DNA from: Methylocystis sp.
Lineage (GTDB): Bacteria; Pseudomonadota; Alphaproteobacteria; Rhizobiales; Beijerinckiaceae
Assembly: GCA_022843405.1 (NCBI GenBank)
Contig: JALHNQ010000002.1
Span: forward strand, 1 to 64,000
Length of the DNA: 64,000 bases
Direction: 5' to 3'
Of this stretch, positions 52,659-64,000 are shown piece by piece. The notes beneath the pieces are model-generated. The model was not told the origin of the DNA and did no database searches. It worked only from the letters and a program-made list of their open reading frames with translations. The translations under genes were made by a program, and so were the position numbers. Every line of letters begins with the position of its first letter. Within the stretch, counting starts at the first letter, position 1.

Positions 52659-52737
52659 GCGTCATGCCCGGGCTTGTCGCGGGCATCCACATGTGGCTTT
52701 TCATCGTGGATGGCCGGGACAAGCCCGGCCATGACGC
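52659..52737. repeat. Palindromic intergenic repeat
   Basis: gcgtcatgcccgggcttgtcgcgggcatccac ... gtggatggccgggacaagcccggccatgacgc. Confidence 0.85.
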
Positions 52738-52770
52738 GTCAGGGCTTCGGTCCTTGTGCGAGGACAATTA

Positions 52771-53583
52771 ATGTCAAAAGGGCCGATCGGCCTCGACGCC
52801 GATATTTTCGTCTCCCCGGAAGAACGCGATCCGGTAAAGGCCGCGCGCGATCCGGCGCGCGCTTTGCCGAAGCGCTTCTATAGAGAGGCGGTCGCGGCGC
52901 CCGCCGACGGCGGATACGGGATTTTCCTCGACGGCCGGCCGGTCAACACCCCGGCGAAGCGCCCGCTGGTCGCGCCGTCGCGGTCGCTCATGGAAACGGT
53001 CGCCGCCGAATGGGCGGGCCAGGGCGAGACGATCGATCCCGCGACGATGCCGCTGACCAAGCTGATGAACACAGCGCTCGATGGCGTCGCGGCGCAGATG
53101 GCCGAAGTCGAGGCCGAGATCGGCAAATATTCCGCCTCGGACCTGATCTGCTACCGCGCCGGCGCGCCGGAGAGTCTGGCTGCGGCCCAGGCCGCGGCCT
53201 GGGACCCGCTCGTCGCCTTCGCCCGCGACAAGCTCGGGGCGAGATTGGCGCTCGCCGAAGGCGTCATGTTCATCGAACAGCCGCAGGAGGCGCTCGACGC
53301 CTTTGCGCGCGCGGTCCGCGCCTATGTGGGCGAGGGTGCGAGCGCCCCGCTCAGGCTTGCGGCGCTCCACGTAATGACGACGCTTACGGGTTCGGCGGTC
53401 ATTGCGCTCGCGACCGCGCTGCGAAAGATCGATTTGGCCACGGCCTGGGACGCCGCCAACGTGGATGAAGACTGGCAGATGCGCGCCTGGGGGGCGGACG
53501 CCGAGGCCTTGGCCCGGCGGGCGGCGCGTCTAAATGAGTTCGAGGCGGCGGCGACTTTGTCGCGCCATTCGACGCCCGAGTGA
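52771..53583 (+). CDS. ATP12 family chaperone
   Basis: KRFYREAVAAPADGGYGIFLDGRPVNTPAKRPLVAPSRSLMETVAAEWAGQGETIDPATMPLTKLMNTALDGV. Confidence 0.9.
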   Translation: MSKGPIGLDADIFVSPEERDPVKAARDPARALPKRFYREAVAAPADGGYGIFLDGRPVNTPAKRPLVAPSRSLMETVAAEWAGQGETIDPATMPLTKLMNTALDGVAAQMAEVEAEIGKYSASDLICYRAGAPESLAAAQAAAWDPLVAFARDKLGARLALAEGVMFIEQPQEALDAFARAVRAYVGEGASAPLRLAALHVMTTLTGSAVIALATALRKIDLATAWDAANVDEDWQMRAWGADAEALARRAARLNEFEAAATLSRHSTPE

Positions 53584-53769
53584 TCGACCGCCCGTTTTGG
53601 AGGCGCCTTCGATCAAGGCTGCGGCCAATTCGCTGGCCGGACGCTTCCTCTCTTGCTTTGCACAATGGCCTTTGTTACGGAACGCGCGGCCTGGAGTCGT
53701 TCTAAGGAAAACAGCCAAGGAAACGCTCCCGCGACCGGCCCTCGCCCCGCCGAAGTCGGACAAGACTCG

Positions 53770-54135
53770 ATGCCCCTGCTGCTCGAACAATATCTGCCGC
53801 TGGTGATTTTCATCGCGCTTTCGGCGGTGATCGCCGGCGCGCTGCTCGTCGCGCCCTTCCTGCTCGCCTTCAAGGCGCCGGATCCCGAAAAAATGTCCGC
53901 CTATGAATGCGGCTTCAACCCGTTCAACGACGCGCGCATGAAATTCGACGTCCGCTTTTATCTGGTTGCTCTCCTTTTCATCGTCTTCGATCTTGAAGTG
54001 GCCTTTCTCTTTCCCTGGGCGGTGGCCTTCAAGGAAGCGGGCGCCTTCGGCTTCTGGTCGATGATGGTCTTCCTTGGCGTTCTCACCGTCGGCTTCGTCT
54101 ACGAGTGGCGCAAGGGAGCTCTGGAATGGGATTGA
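53770..54135 (+). CDS. nuoA: NADH-quinone oxidoreductase subunit A
   Basis: [41 protein letters not shown]. Confidence 0.96.
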   Translation: MPLLLEQYLPLVIFIALSAVIAGALLVAPFLLAFKAPDPEKMSAYECGFNPFNDARMKFDVRFYLVALLFIVFDLEVAFLFPWAVAFKEAGAFGFWSMMVFLGVLTVGFVYEWRKGALEWD

Positions 54136-54716
54136 TCGAGAAGGAAGGCGCGCGCCAGACCCTGGTCGCCCCGCAGGCCAAAGGGCTGATCGATCCGCGC
54201 ACCGGCATGCCGGTCGGGTCGGACGACCCGTTCTTTCTTCATATTAACGACGAACTCGCCGACAAGGGGTTTTTCGTCACCGCGACCGACGACGTCATCA
54301 ACTGGGCGCGCACCGGCTCGCTGATGTGGATGACCTTCGGTCTCGCCTGCTGCGCCGTTGAGATGATCCAGGCGGCGATGCCGCGCTACGATCTGGAGCG
54401 TTTCGGTTTTGCGCCGCGCGCAAGCCCGCGCCAGTCCGACTGCATCATCATCGCCGGCACGCTGACCAACAAGATGGCGCCAGCGATGCGCAAGGTCTAC
54501 GACCAGATGCCGGAGCCGCGCTACGTGATCTCGATGGGCTCCTGCGCCAATGGCGGCGGCTACTATCACTATTCCTATTCAGTGGTGCGCGGCTGCGACC
54601 GCATCATTCCGGTCGACATCTATGTGCCGGGATGCCCGCCTTCGGCGGAGGCGCTCGTTTACGGCATGCTGCTGCTGCAGAAGAAAATCCGGCGCACGGG
54701 CACGATCGAGCGCTAG
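54126..54716 (+). CDS. nuoB: NADH-quinone oxidoreductase subunit B
   Basis: [25 protein letters not shown]...[43 protein letters not shown]. Confidence 0.97.
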   Translation: MGLIEKEGARQTLVAPQAKGLIDPRTGMPVGSDDPFFLHINDELADKGFFVTATDDVINWARTGSLMWMTFGLACCAVEMIQAAMPRYDLERFGFAPRASPRQSDCIIIAGTLTNKMAPAMRKVYDQMPEPRYVISMGSCANGGGYYHYSYSVVRGCDRIIPVDIYVPGCPPSAEALVYGMLLLQKKIRRTGTIER

Positions 54717-54739
54717 CAAAACGCGCAATGACGCTCGTT

Positions 54740-54813
54740 GTCATTGCGAGGAGCATAGCGACGAAGCAATCCAGTTGGGCGCTGCGACTCTGGATTGCTT
54801 CGCTCGCAGTGAC
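54740..54813. repeat. Palindromic intergenic repeat between nuoB and nuoC
   Basis: gtcattgcgaggagcatagcgacgaagcaatccag ... ctggattgcttcgctcgcagtgac. Confidence 0.8.
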
Positions 54814-54855
54814 GGAAAGATGCAGGCGGGCGGGTCCGACGAATGGGATTAGCGA

Positions 54856-55458
54856 ATGTCGGCTGAATTGGAAGCTCTCGGCGCGAAAATCAGCGGCGCG
54901 CTTGCCGGCGCGGTGACGGATGTGAAACTCGCCTATGGCGAACTCACGCTGACCGTGGCGCGTGACCGTTGGCTCGATGTTACGAAATATCTCCGCGACG
55001 ACCCCGACTGCCTCTTCGTGTGCTTCATCGACGTGACAGCGGCGGATTACCCGGAGCGCGCAGAGCGTTTTGAGGTCGTCGCGCATCTTTTGTCGCCCAA
55101 ACACAACCGCCGCATCCGCATCAAGACGCCGGCGTCGGAAGATACGCCCATCGCATCTCTGACCGCGCTCTTTCCCGGCGCGGACTGGTTCGAACGCGAG
55201 ACCTACGATCTCTTCGGCGTGATCTTCTCCGGCCATCCGGACCTGCGCCGCATCATGACCGATTACGGCTTCGACGGCCATCCGCTGCGCAAGGACTTCC
55301 CGATGACCGGCTTCGTTGAAGTGCGCTACGACGACGAGCAGAAGCGCGTCGTCTATGAGCCGGTGCGGCTCAGTCAGGAATACCGCAACTTCGATTTCCT
55401 CTCGCCATGGGAGGGCGTGAGCTACGACCTTCCTGGCGACGAGAAAGCGAGCAAGTGA
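54856..55458 (+). CDS. nuoC: NADH-quinone oxidoreductase subunit C
   Basis: [60 protein letters not shown]. Confidence 0.96.
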   Translation: MSAELEALGAKISGALAGAVTDVKLAYGELTLTVARDRWLDVTKYLRDDPDCLFVCFIDVTAADYPERAERFEVVAHLLSPKHNRRIRIKTPASEDTPIASLTALFPGADWFERETYDLFGVIFSGHPDLRRIMTDYGFDGHPLRKDFPMTGFVEVRYDDEQKRVVYEPVRLSQEYRNFDFLSPWEGVSYDLPGDEKASK

Positions 55459-55469
55459 GCGCGCCGCAG

Positions 55470-56690
55470 ATGAACGAACAAGCCCCCGCGCCGGCGAAGC
55501 CCGAATCCCAGGGACTCCGCAACTTCAACATCAACTTCGGTCCGCAGCATCCGGCCGCGCATGGCGTGCTGCGTCTGATTCTCGAACTCGACGGCGAGGT
55601 CGTCGAGCGAGTCGATCCGCATGTTGGCTTTCTCCATCGCGGCACTGAAAAGCTGATGGAGGCGCGGACCTATCTGCAGAACGTGCCTTATTTCGACCGG
55701 CTCGACTATTGCGCGCCGATGAATCAGGAACATGCGTTTTGTCTCGCGATCGAGCGCCTGCTCGGCGTCGAGGTCCCGCGCCGCGGCCAGCTCATCCGCG
55801 TGCTTTACGCCGAAATCGGCCGACTCTTGTCGCATCTGCTCAACGTCACCTCGCAGGCGATGGACGTCGGCGCGCTCACCCCGCCGCTGTGGGGTTATGA
55901 AGAGCGCGAGAAGCTGATGGTGTTCTACGAGCGCGCCTCGGGCGCGCGCATGCACGCCAATTATTTCCGGCCCGGCGGCGTCGCGCGCGATCTGCCCGAC
56001 CAGCTCGTCGAAGACATCGGCGCTTTTTGCGATCCATTCTTGAAAGTCGTCGAGGATCTCGACGAACTCTTCATCGGCAATCGCATCTTCAAGCAGCGCA
56101 ATGTCGACATCGGCGTCATCTCTCTAGAAGACGCCTGGAAATGGGGCTTCTCCGGCGTGATGGTGCGCGGCTCGGGCGCCGCCTGGGATCTGCGCAAGGC
56201 GCAGCCTTACGAATGCTACGAGGAAATGGAATTCGACATTCCGGTCGGCAAGCATGGCGATTGCTACGACCGCGCCGTGATCCGCATGGAGGAGATGCGG
56301 CAGTCGACCTCGATCATGAAGCAATGCGTCGAGAAGCTGATGCGCGCTGAAAACCGTGGCCCGGTGATGACGCCCAATCACAAGATCACGCCGCCGTCGC
56401 GCGGCGAGATGAAGCGCTCGATGGAGGCGCTCATCCATCACTTCAAGCTGTTCACCGAAGGCTTCCACGTGCCGGCGGGTGAGGTCTATGCAGCGGTCGA
56501 GGCGCCCAAGGGCGAATTCGGCGTCTATCTCGTGTCGGATGGCGGCGACAAGCCCTATCGCTGCAAGATTCGCGCGCCGGGCTTCGCGCATCTCTCCGCC
56601 ATGGATTTTCTTTGCAAGAACCACATGCTCGCCGACGTCTCGGCGATTCTGGGTTCGCTCGACATCGTGTTCGGGGAGGTCGATCGCTAA
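55470..56690 (+). CDS. nuoD: NADH-quinone oxidoreductase subunit D
   Basis: [45 protein letters not shown]-terminal DIVFGEVDR. Possible upstream GTG start at 55455. Confidence 0.97.
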   Translation: MNEQAPAPAKPESQGLRNFNINFGPQHPAAHGVLRLILELDGEVVERVDPHVGFLHRGTEKLMEARTYLQNVPYFDRLDYCAPMNQEHAFCLAIERLLGVEVPRRGQLIRVLYAEIGRLLSHLLNVTSQAMDVGALTPPLWGYEEREKLMVFYERASGARMHANYFRPGGVARDLPDQLVEDIGAFCDPFLKVVEDLDELFIGNRIFKQRNVDIGVISLEDAWKWGFSGVMVRGSGAAWDLRKAQPYECYEEMEFDIPVGKHGDCYDRAVIRMEEMRQSTSIMKQCVEKLMRAENRGPVMTPNHKITPPSRGEMKRSMEALIHHFKLFTEGFHVPAGEVYAAVEAPKGEFGVYLVSDGGDKPYRCKIRAPGFAHLSAMDFLCKNHMLADVSAILGSLDIVFGEVDR

Positions 56691-57304
56691 TGTCCGTCCG
56701 CCGTCTCGCCGAAAAGCAATCCGAGACCTTCGAATTCACGCCTGAAAACAAGGCGTGGCTCGACAAGCAAATCGCCAAATATCCCGATGGCCGACAGGCC
56801 TCCGTGGTCGTGCCGGCGCTGTGGCAGGCGCAAAAGCAGAATGACAATTGGCTGTCGCAGGCGGCGATCGAAAATGTCGCTGATGCGCTCGGCATGGCGA
56901 AGATTCGCGTGCTCGAAATCGCGACCTTCTATTCGATGTTCAATCTGGCGCCGGTCGGTAAATATTTCATCCAGCTTTGCGGCACGACGCCCTGCCTGCT
57001 CGCGGGCTCCGATGAGATCATCGACGTGCTGCAGCGCCGAGTCGGCCCTCAACGCCGCGTCACCGACGACGGCCTGTTTTCCTGGCTTGAAGTCGAGTGC
57101 CTCGGCGCCAGCTGCACTGCGCCGATGGTGCAGATCAACGACGACTATTACGAAGATCTGACGGCCGAGAATTTCGAGAAGCTTCTCGACAATCTCGCTG
57201 CGGGCCGTCCGGTGAAGACCGGCTCGCAAATCGGGCGCGTCTCTTCGGAGCCGGTCGGCAAGCTCACGAGTCTCACGTCGCTTTATGGCGACGGCGCGAA
57301 GTAG
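56690..57304 (+). CDS. nuoE: NADH-quinone oxidoreductase subunit E
   Basis: [38 protein letters not shown]...[22 protein letters not shown]. Confidence 0.96.
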   Translation: MSVRRLAEKQSETFEFTPENKAWLDKQIAKYPDGRQASVVVPALWQAQKQNDNWLSQAAIENVADALGMAKIRVLEIATFYSMFNLAPVGKYFIQLCGTTPCLLAGSDEIIDVLQRRVGPQRRVTDDGLFSWLEVECLGASCTAPMVQINDDYYEDLTAENFEKLLDNLAAGRPVKTGSQIGRVSSEPVGKLTSLTSLYGDGAK

Positions 57305-57321
57305 CGGAGGGAAGAAAAACC

Positions 57322-58626
57322 ATGCTCTCCGACGCGGATCGTATCTTCACCAATCTTTATGGCCTCGGCGACAGATCGCTTGCTGGCGCGCGAAAGCGCG
57401 GGCAGTGGGACAACACCAAGGCGCTGCTCGACAAGGGCCGCGACGCGATCATCAATGAGGTGAAGGCGTCTGGTCTGCGCGGGCGCGGCGGCGCAGGCTT
57501 CTCGACCGGCCTCAAATGGTCCTTCATGCCCAAGGAGGTCGATCCCAAGCGGCCGCATTATCTCGTCATCAACGCCGACGAGTCGGAGCCCGGCACCTGC
57601 AAGGATCGCGAGATCATGCGTAACGATCCGCATACGCTGGTCGAGGGCGCGCTGGTCGCGAGCTACGCCATGGGCGCGCATGCTTGCTACATCTATATCC
57701 GCGGCGAGTTCATCGCCGAGCGCATTGCGCTTCAGAAGGCCGTCGATGAAGCCTATGACGCGCGTCTGATCGGCAAGGACAACATCCACGGCTATCCTTT
57801 CGATCTCTATGTCCATCACGGCGCCGGCGCCTATATCTGCGGCGAGGAGACCGCGCTGCTCGAAAGCCTCGAGGGCAAGAAGGGCATGCCGCGCTTAAAG
57901 CCGCCGTTTCCCGCCAATGTCGGCCTTTATGGCTGTCCGACGACGGTGAACAATGTCGAATCGATCGCCGTTGCGCCGACCATCCTGCGCCGCGGCGCCG
58001 CGTGGTTCGCCGGCATCGGCAGGCCCAACAACACCGGCACCAAGCTTTTTTCGATCTCCGGCCATGTCAATCGGCCGTGCAATGTCGAAGAGGCGATGTC
58101 GATTACGTTTCGCGAATTGATCGAGACCCATTGCGGCGGCGTGCGCGGCGGCTGGGACAATCTGCTTGCGGTCATTCCCGGCGGTTCATCGGTGCGTTGC
58201 GTGCCCTCCAAGGAGATCGTCGATTGCCCGATGGATTTCGACAGTCTCGTGGCGTTGAAGTCTGGCCTTGGCACGGCGGCGGTGATCGTCATGGACAAAT
58301 CGACCGACATCATCCGCGCCATCGCGCGTCTGTCATATTTCTACAAGCATGAGAGCTGCGGCCAGTGCACGCCCTGCCGCGAGGGCACCGGCTGGATGTG
58401 GCGCGTCGTGCAGCGCATGGTCGAAGGCCGCGCGCACAAGAAAGAGATCGACATGCTGTTCGATGTGTCGAAGCAGATCGAAGGGCATACGATCTGCGCG
58501 CTCGGCGACGCCGCGGCCTGGCCGATTCAGGGACTGATCACGCATTTCCGCGACGTGATCGAGAAACGCATCGATCAATATGCGGCCAATCCGCATCCCG
58601 ATCCGATCCGCGTGGCGGCGGAGTGA
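57322..58626 (+). CDS. nuoF: NADH-quinone oxidoreductase subunit F
   Basis: [59 protein letters not shown]. Confidence 0.97.
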   Translation: MLSDADRIFTNLYGLGDRSLAGARKRGQWDNTKALLDKGRDAIINEVKASGLRGRGGAGFSTGLKWSFMPKEVDPKRPHYLVINADESEPGTCKDREIMRNDPHTLVEGALVASYAMGAHACYIYIRGEFIAERIALQKAVDEAYDARLIGKDNIHGYPFDLYVHHGAGAYICGEETALLESLEGKKGMPRLKPPFPANVGLYGCPTTVNNVESIAVAPTILRRGAAWFAGIGRPNNTGTKLFSISGHVNRPCNVEEAMSITFRELIETHCGGVRGGWDNLLAVIPGGSSVRCVPSKEIVDCPMDFDSLVALKSGLGTAAVIVMDKSTDIIRAIARLSYFYKHESCGQCTPCREGTGWMWRVVQRMVEGRAHKKEIDMLFDVSKQIEGHTICALGDAAAWPIQGLITHFRDVIEKRIDQYAANPHPDPIRVAAE

Positions 58627-58660
58627 TGAGCGAACGCATCGAGACTTCGGAGAGAGCGAA

Positions 58661-60721
58661 GTGACCAAGATTCTCGTCGATGGCGTCGAAGTGGACGTGC
58701 CGAGCGATTTCACGCTGTTGCAAGCCTGCGAGCAGGCCGGCTTCGAGATTCCGCGCTTTTGCTATCACGAGCGCCTCTCCATCGCCGGCAATTGCCGCAT
58801 GTGCCTCGTCGAGGTGAAGGGCGGCCCGCCCAAGCCCCAGGCCTCCTGCGCCATGTCGGTGAAGGATTTGCGCCCTGGTCCCAATGGCGCGCCGCCGGAA
58901 GTTTTTACCAAATCCCCGATGGTGAAGAAGGCGCGCGAAGGGGTGATGGAGTTTCTGCTCATCAACCATCCGCTCGATTGCCCGATTTGCGATCAGGGCG
59001 GCGAATGCGATCTGCAGGACCAGGCCCTCGTCTTTGGCGTCGACAGCTCGCGCTTTCACGAGAACAAGCGCGCGGTCGAGGACAAATATATCGGCGTTCT
59101 GGTCAAGACCGAGATGAACCGCTGCATTCATTGCACGCGCTGCGTCCGCTTCACCGCGGAGGTCGCCGGCACCGGCGACATGGGCGCGATCGGCCGCGGC
59201 GAGGATATGGAGATCACCACCTATCTCGAAAGCGCCATGACCTCGGAGCTGCAGGGCAATGTCGCCGATCTTTGTCCGGTCGGCGCGCTGCTGCCCAAGC
59301 CGCAAAGCTTCCGTGGCCGGCCGTGGGAATATCAGAAGACCGAGACGATCGACGTGATGGACGCGCTTGGCGCGGCGATCCGCGTCGACTCGCGCGGTCG
59401 CGAAGTCATGCGCATTCTGCCGCGCGTCAACGACCTGGTGAATGAGGAGTGGATTTCCGACAAGACGCGCCAGATCGTCGACGGCCTCAAGACGCAGCGC
59501 CTCGACCGGCCCTATATCCGCGAGAGCGGCCGACTTCGCGCCGCCTCCTGGCAGGAGGCGCTCGCCGCCGTCGCCGCCAAAACCAAGGCGACGCCCGCTT
59601 CGCGCATCGGCGCGCTGGTCGGCGATCTCGCCGCAGTCGAAGAGAGTTTCGCGCTGAAGTTGCTTGCCGAGCAGCTCGGAACGCCGAACCTCGATTGCCG
59701 CCAGGACGGCGCCAAACTCAATCCGAAATTCGGCCGCGCCTCCTATCTCTTCAATGCGACCGTCGCCGGCATCGAACAGGCCGGCGCGGCGCTGATCATC
59801 GGCGCCAATCCGCGCAAGGAATCGCCCGTTCTCAACGCGCGACTCCGCAAGCGCTGGCTTAAGGGCGATTTCAAGATTTCGCTTGTCGGCGAGCGGGCCG
59901 ATCTCACCTATGGCTATGATTACCTCGGCGCCGGACCTGAGTCGCTTATGCAATTCATCCGCTCCGCGAAGCCCGCGGAGAAGCTGCTCGTCATCGTCGG
60001 GCAGGGCGCTCTGGCGCGCGACGACGGCGAGGCGGCGCTCACGCTCGCCGCCCAGGCGGCGCAAAACCTCGGCGGCCTTAGCGACGGCTGGAACGGCTTT
60101 TCGGTTCTGCATACGGCGGCCGCCCGCGTCGGCGCGCTCGATCTTAAGTTCACGCCGGGCGCGGGAGGATTGGATGCGCGTGCGATGGCCAAGGCCGGCG
60201 CGCTCGATCTCATCTTCAACCTCGGTGCCGACGAAATCGCGATCGAGCCCGGCGCCTTCGTCGTTTATATCGGCGCGCATGGCGATCGCGGCGCGCATCG
60301 CGCCGACGTGATCCTGCCCGGCGCGGCCTATACGGAAAAGTCCGGCCTTTACGTCAATACCGAAGGCCGCGTGCAGCGCGCCTTCCGCGTCGTCTTCCCG
60401 CCCGGAGAAGCGCGCGAGGACTGGGCGGTGTTGCGCGCTTTGTCGGGCGCGCTCGGCGCTCCGCTGCCCTTCGACTCGCTGGCGGCCTTACGCCGGCGGC
60501 TGGTCGAGGCGCATCCGCATTTTGCGCAAGTCGATGAGATCGTCCCGGGCGAAGCCGCGCAGGTCATCGCGCTCGCCAATCATCCGGCGGTTGCGATGAA
60601 GGACTCGTTCGCGCCGGCGATCGAGAATTTCTACTTCACCAATCCGATCGCCCGCGCCTCAGCGGTCATGGCGGAATGTTCGGCGCTGGCGCAGGGCCGG
60701 CTCGCGCAAGCGGCGGAATAG
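58661..60721 (+). CDS. nuoG: NADH-quinone oxidoreductase subunit G
   Basis: 2Fe-2[55 protein letters not shown] start. Confidence 0.96.
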   Translation: MTKILVDGVEVDVPSDFTLLQACEQAGFEIPRFCYHERLSIAGNCRMCLVEVKGGPPKPQASCAMSVKDLRPGPNGAPPEVFTKSPMVKKAREGVMEFLLINHPLDCPICDQGGECDLQDQALVFGVDSSRFHENKRAVEDKYIGVLVKTEMNRCIHCTRCVRFTAEVAGTGDMGAIGRGEDMEITTYLESAMTSELQGNVADLCPVGALLPKPQSFRGRPWEYQKTETIDVMDALGAAIRVDSRGREVMRILPRVNDLVNEEWISDKTRQIVDGLKTQRLDRPYIRESGRLRAASWQEALAAVAAKTKATPASRIGALVGDLAAVEESFALKLLAEQLGTPNLDCRQDGAKLNPKFGRASYLFNATVAGIEQAGAALIIGANPRKESPVLNARLRKRWLKGDFKISLVGERADLTYGYDYLGAGPESLMQFIRSAKPAEKLLVIVGQGALARDDGEAALTLAAQAAQNLGGLSDGWNGFSVLHTAAARVGALDLKFTPGAGGLDARAMAKAGALDLIFNLGADEIAIEPGAFVVYIGAHGDRGAHRADVILPGAAYTEKSGLYVNTEGRVQRAFRVVFPPGEAREDWAVLRALSGALGAPLPFDSLAALRRRLVEAHPHFAQVDEIVPGEAAQVIALANHPAVAMKDSFAPAIENFYFTNPIARASAVMAECSALAQGRLAQAAE

Positions 60722-60732
60722 GAGCTTTGGAC

Positions 60733-61782
60733 GTGAGCGACGGTTGGGCGAGCGCCATTTCGGAATTCTTCATCGCATATCCGCTGCTTCTCGCATTCGT
60801 GAAGAGCGTTCTGCTCGCGGTCGCGCTGCTGATCTATGTCGCCTATGTGATTCTTGCCGACCGCAAAATCTGGGCGGCGGTGCAGCTGCGTCGCGGACCC
60901 AATGTCGTCGGACCCTGGGGGCTTCTGCAGAGCTTTGCGGATTTCATCAAATTCGCGCTCAAGGAGCCGGTCATTCCGGACGTCGCCAACAAGGGCGTCT
61001 TCCTGTTCGCGCCCTTCATCATGGCGACGCTGTCGATCGCCGCCTGGGCCGTCATCCCGGTCGCCGACGGTTGGGCGGTCGGCGACATCAATGTCGGCAT
61101 CCTTTATATTTTCGCGCTGTCCTCGCTCGGCGTCTACGGCGTGATCATGGGCGGCTGGGCGTCGAACTCGAAATATCCGTTCCTCTCGGCGCTGCGCTCG
61201 GCGGCGCAGATGGTCTCCTACGAAGTCTCGATCGGCTTCGTGATCATCACAGTGCTGCTTTGCGCCGGTTCGCTCAATCTGACCGACATCGTCAATGCGC
61301 AGGATACGTCCTACGGCATGGCCGGCTGGTATTGGCTGCGCCTGTTCCCGATGTTCGTCATCTTCTTCGTCTCGGCGCTCGCCGAGACCAATCGCCCGCC
61401 GTTCGATCTCGTTGAGGCTGAGTCGGAGCTGGTCGCCGGATTCATGATCGAATATTCGGCGACGCCCTATGTCTTGTTCATGCTCGCCGAATATGTGGCG
61501 ATCGTCACCATGTGCGCGCTGCTGACGATTCTGTTCTTCGGCGGCTGGCTGCCGCCGATCAGCATCGCGCCGTTCACCTATGTGCCGGGCGTCATCTGGT
61601 TCACGCTGAAGGTGAGCTTCTTCTTCTTCTTCTTCGCCATGGTGAAGGCTTTCGTGCCGCGCTATCGCTATGATCAGCTGATGCGTCTGGGCTGGAAAGT
61701 CTTCCTGCCGATCTCCCTCGCCATGGTCGTCATCGTCGCCGCCGTGCTGCAGTTCTGGCCGGCGGGACCGGCAGGCAGTTGA
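60733..61782 (+). CDS. nuoH: NADH-quinone oxidoreductase subunit H
   Basis: [65 protein letters not shown] start. Confidence 0.96.
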   Translation: MSDGWASAISEFFIAYPLLLAFVKSVLLAVALLIYVAYVILADRKIWAAVQLRRGPNVVGPWGLLQSFADFIKFALKEPVIPDVANKGVFLFAPFIMATLSIAAWAVIPVADGWAVGDINVGILYIFALSSLGVYGVIMGGWASNSKYPFLSALRSAAQMVSYEVSIGFVIITVLLCAGSLNLTDIVNAQDTSYGMAGWYWLRLFPMFVIFFVSALAETNRPPFDLVEAESELVAGFMIEYSATPYVLFMLAEYVAIVTMCALLTILFFGGWLPPISIAPFTYVPGVIWFTLKVSFFFFFFAMVKAFVPRYRYDQLMRLGWKVFLPISLAMVVIVAAVLQFWPAGPAGS

Positions 61783-61789
61783 GGCCGTC

Positions 61790-62278
61790 ATGAAACTCGA
61801 TCAAGCCGCCAAGTCGCTCTTCCTCACCGAATTCGTCGGCGCATTCCTTTTGTCGATGCGCTACTTCTTCAAACCGAAGGCGACGATCAACTATCCGCAT
61901 GAGAAGAATCCGCAATCGCCGCGCTATCGCGGCGAGCATGCGCTGCGCCGCTATCCCAATGGCGAGGAGCGCTGCATCGCTTGCAAGCTCTGCGAGGCGA
62001 TCTGTCCGGCGCAGGCCATCACCATCGAAGCCGGACCGCGCCGCAACGACGGCACTCGCCGCACGACGCGCTACGACATCGACATGGTGAAATGCATCTA
62101 TTGCGGCTACTGCCAGGAAGCCTGCCCGGTCGACGCGATCGTCGAGGGGCCCAATGCGGAATTCTCGGTCGAGACGCGCGAAGAGCTTTACTACACCAAG
62201 GAGCGCCTGCTCGAGAACGGCGACCGCTGGGAGCGCGAGATCGCGCGCAACATCGCGATGGACTCGCAGTACAGGTAA
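61790..62278 (+). CDS. nuoI: NADH-quinone oxidoreductase subunit I
   Basis: [16 protein letters not shown] and [21 protein letters not shown] 4Fe-4S motifs. Confidence 0.97.
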   Translation: MKLDQAAKSLFLTEFVGAFLLSMRYFFKPKATINYPHEKNPQSPRYRGEHALRRYPNGEERCIACKLCEAICPAQAITIEAGPRRNDGTRRTTRYDIDMVKCIYCGYCQEACPVDAIVEGPNAEFSVETREELYYTKERLLENGDRWEREIARNIAMDSQYR

Positions 62279-62330
62279 TTCGAAGCGACACGAACGACCA
62301 CGCCGCATCGGCGCAGCAAGGACGAAGAAC

Positions 62331-62933
62331 GTGCAGGCCGTATTTTTCTATCTATTCGCGACGACCATGATCGCCTCGGCCGGCGTCGTGATCTTCGCGC
62401 GCAACCCGGTGCACTCCGTGCTGTTCCTCATCCTCGCCTTTTGCAACGGCGCGGGGCTGTTCCTGCTGGCCGGCGCGGAATTTCTGGCGATGATCCTGAT
62501 CGTCGTCTATGTCGGCGCAGTCGCGGTGCTGTTCCTGTTCGTCGTCATGATGCTCGACGTCGACTTCGCCGAGTTGAAGCAGGGCTTCATCAAATATCTT
62601 CCGGTCGGCGTCGCGGTCGGCGTCGTCGTGCTCGCGGAACTAGGCATGGTGGCGATCGGCTGGAGCTCGGCGCCCTCGGCCGCAGACGCCGTCGCCAATC
62701 CGATGATTCCGCAAATGAGCAACACCGCGGCGCTCGGCCAGATCCTCTACACGAAATATGTGATCTTCTTTCAGGCCTCGGCCCTGGTGCTGCTCACCGC
62801 GATGATCGGCGCGATCGTGCTGACCCTTCATCACAAGCCCAACATCAAGCGCCAGAAGATCGAGGAGCAGAATGCCCGCACCCGCGAGAATGTGATCGAA
62901 ATCAAGAAAGTTCCGTTCCGGACCGGCGTCTAA
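62331..62933 (+). CDS. nuoJ: NADH-quinone oxidoreductase subunit J
   Basis: [80 protein letters not shown] start. Confidence 0.95.
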   Translation: MQAVFFYLFATTMIASAGVVIFARNPVHSVLFLILAFCNGAGLFLLAGAEFLAMILIVVYVGAVAVLFLFVVMMLDVDFAELKQGFIKYLPVGVAVGVVVLAELGMVAIGWSSAPSAADAVANPMIPQMSNTAALGQILYTKYVIFFQASALVLLTAMIGAIVLTLHHKPNIKRQKIEEQNARTRENVIEIKKVPFRTGV

Positions 62934-62944
62934 CGAGGATTCTC

Positions 62945-63256
62945 ATGCTGACCATCGGCCTTACGCATTACCTCGTCGTCGCGGCGATCCTGTTCACGCT
63001 CGGCGTCGCCGGAATCATCTTGAACCGCAAGAACATCATCGTCATCCTGATGTCGATCGAGCTGATTCTGCTGTCGGTCAATCTCAACTTTGTCGCCTTC
63101 TCGCAGTCGCTTTCCGATCTCACCGGTCAGGTGTTTGCGCTCTTCGTGCTCACCGTGGCGGCGGCCGAGGCGGCGATCGGCCTCGCGATCCTCGTCGCCT
63201 TCTATCGCAACCGCGGCACGATCTCGGTCGAAGACATCAATTCCTTGAAGGGCTGA
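62945..63256 (+). CDS. nuoK: NADH-quinone oxidoreductase subunit K
   Basis: [31 protein letters not shown]...[22 protein letters not shown]. Confidence 0.96.
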   Translation: MLTIGLTHYLVVAAILFTLGVAGIILNRKNIIVILMSIELILLSVNLNFVAFSQSLSDLTGQVFALFVLTVAAAEAAIGLAILVAFYRNRGTISVEDINSLKG

Positions 63257-63262
63257 CCCGGA

Positions 63263-64000
63263 ATGATTTACGCCATCGTCTTTCTTCCGCTCGTCGGCTT
63301 TCTGATCGCAGGCGCGTTCGGCCGCTGGATCGGCGTGCGCGCCTCCGAGTTCGTCACGACGGGCTTCTTGATGATCTGCGCCGTCCTGTCGTGGATCGTC
63401 TTCTTCGATGTCGCGCTCGGTCACGATCATGGCTACGCGCCGATCATCGGCAACTGGATGACCGTTGGCGCGCTCAAGGTCGACTGGGCGCTGCGGGTCG
63501 ACACGCTGACGGCGGTGATGCTCGTCGTCGTCAATACGGTATCGAGCCTCGTGCATCTCTATTCGATCGGCTACATGCACGAGGATCCGCATCGCCCGCG
63601 CTTTTTCGCCTATCTCTCGCTGTTCACCTTCGCCATGCTGATGCTGGTGACCGCCGACAATCTCGTGCAGATGTTCTTTGGTTGGGAGGGCGTCGGCCTC
63701 GCCTCCTATCTTCTGATCGGCTTCTGGTATCAGAAGCCCTCGGCCAACGCCGCGGCGATCAAGGCCTTCGTTGTCAACCGCGTCGGCGATTTCGGCTTCG
63801 CGCTCGGCATTTTCCTCGTCTTTCAATTGACGACGTCGCTTCGCTTCGAGGAGGTCTTCGCCGCCGTCCCGGGGCTTGCCGGCAAGCCGATCCATGTGTT
63901 CGGCATGGATGTCGACGCGCTGACGATCGCGGCCTTCCTGCTCTTCATCGGCGCGATGGGCAAATCGGCGCAATTTTTCCTGCACACCTGGTTGCCGGAT
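63263..64000 (+). CDS. nuoL: NADH-quinone oxidoreductase subunit L (partial, runs off window)
   Basis: Translation from 63263 gives MIYAIVFLPLVGFLIAG...MFFGWEGVGLASYLLIGFWYQKPSANAAAIKAFVVNRVGDFGFALGIF. Confidence 0.94.
   Translation, partial: MIYAIVFLPLVGFLIAGAFGRWIGVRASEFVTTGFLMICAVLSWIVFFDVALGHDHGYAPIIGNWMTVGALKVDWALRVDTLTAVMLVVVNTVSSLVHLYSIGYMHEDPHRPRFFAYLSLFTFAMLMLVTADNLVQMFFGWEGVGLASYLLIGFWYQKPSANAAAIKAFVVNRVGDFGFALGIFLVFQLTTSLRFEEVFAAVPGLAGKPIHVFGMDVDALTIAAFLLFIGAMGKSAQFFLHTWLPD

Noticed and set aside
58538-60298. 586-aa minus-strand ORF antisense to nuoG
   Set aside because: Shadow ORF; nuoG on the plus strand has clear Fe-S motifs.
60631-61791. 386-aa minus-strand ORF opposite nuoH
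   Set aside because: Shadow ORF with charged low-complexity composition.
62930-63985. 351-aa minus-strand ORF opposite nuoK/nuoL
   Set aside because: Shadow ORF of hydrophobic membrane genes (gives Asp/Arg/His-rich translation).

Overview
This 64 kb GC-rich window looks like an alphaproteobacterial chromosome. The gene content (ppc, ahcY, the addBA order, a nuo operon, a GMC/small-subunit dehydrogenase) would fit a Hyphomicrobiales methylotroph or methanotroph, but that placement is inference. Positions 1-5.6 kb are accessory DNA: an ISL3-type transposase remnant, a lone type I-E-like CRISPR repeat, a DUF5681 gene, a frameshifted ParB/DNA-methyltransferase gene, a degenerate array with an exact 21-bp period, and a tRNA-Gln(TTG)-like gene with a shortened T-arm. 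From 5.7 to 64 kb the window is mostly core genes: ppc, bioB, lipB, mgtE, rpmF, a two-component system, ahcY, a PAS kinase, tsaE-phosphotransferase, a nucleotidyltransferase, addB/addA, pnp, rpsO, an RluA-family synthase, an ATP12 chaperone and nuoA-nuoL (nuoL cut by the window edge). The most unusual structures are: (i) the 21-bp array at 4097-4285, readable as heptapeptide repeats on both strands; (ii) a 109-bp ungapped duplication (about 89% identical) of the ahcY promoter/operator/leader flanking a sulfotransferase gene; (iii) a 23-bp duplication of the rpmF 3' end flanking an AT-rich DUF4239-like gene inserted before a second terminator; (iv) the defective tRNA-Gln. All calls come from reading the sequence and supplied ORFs; no searches were run.
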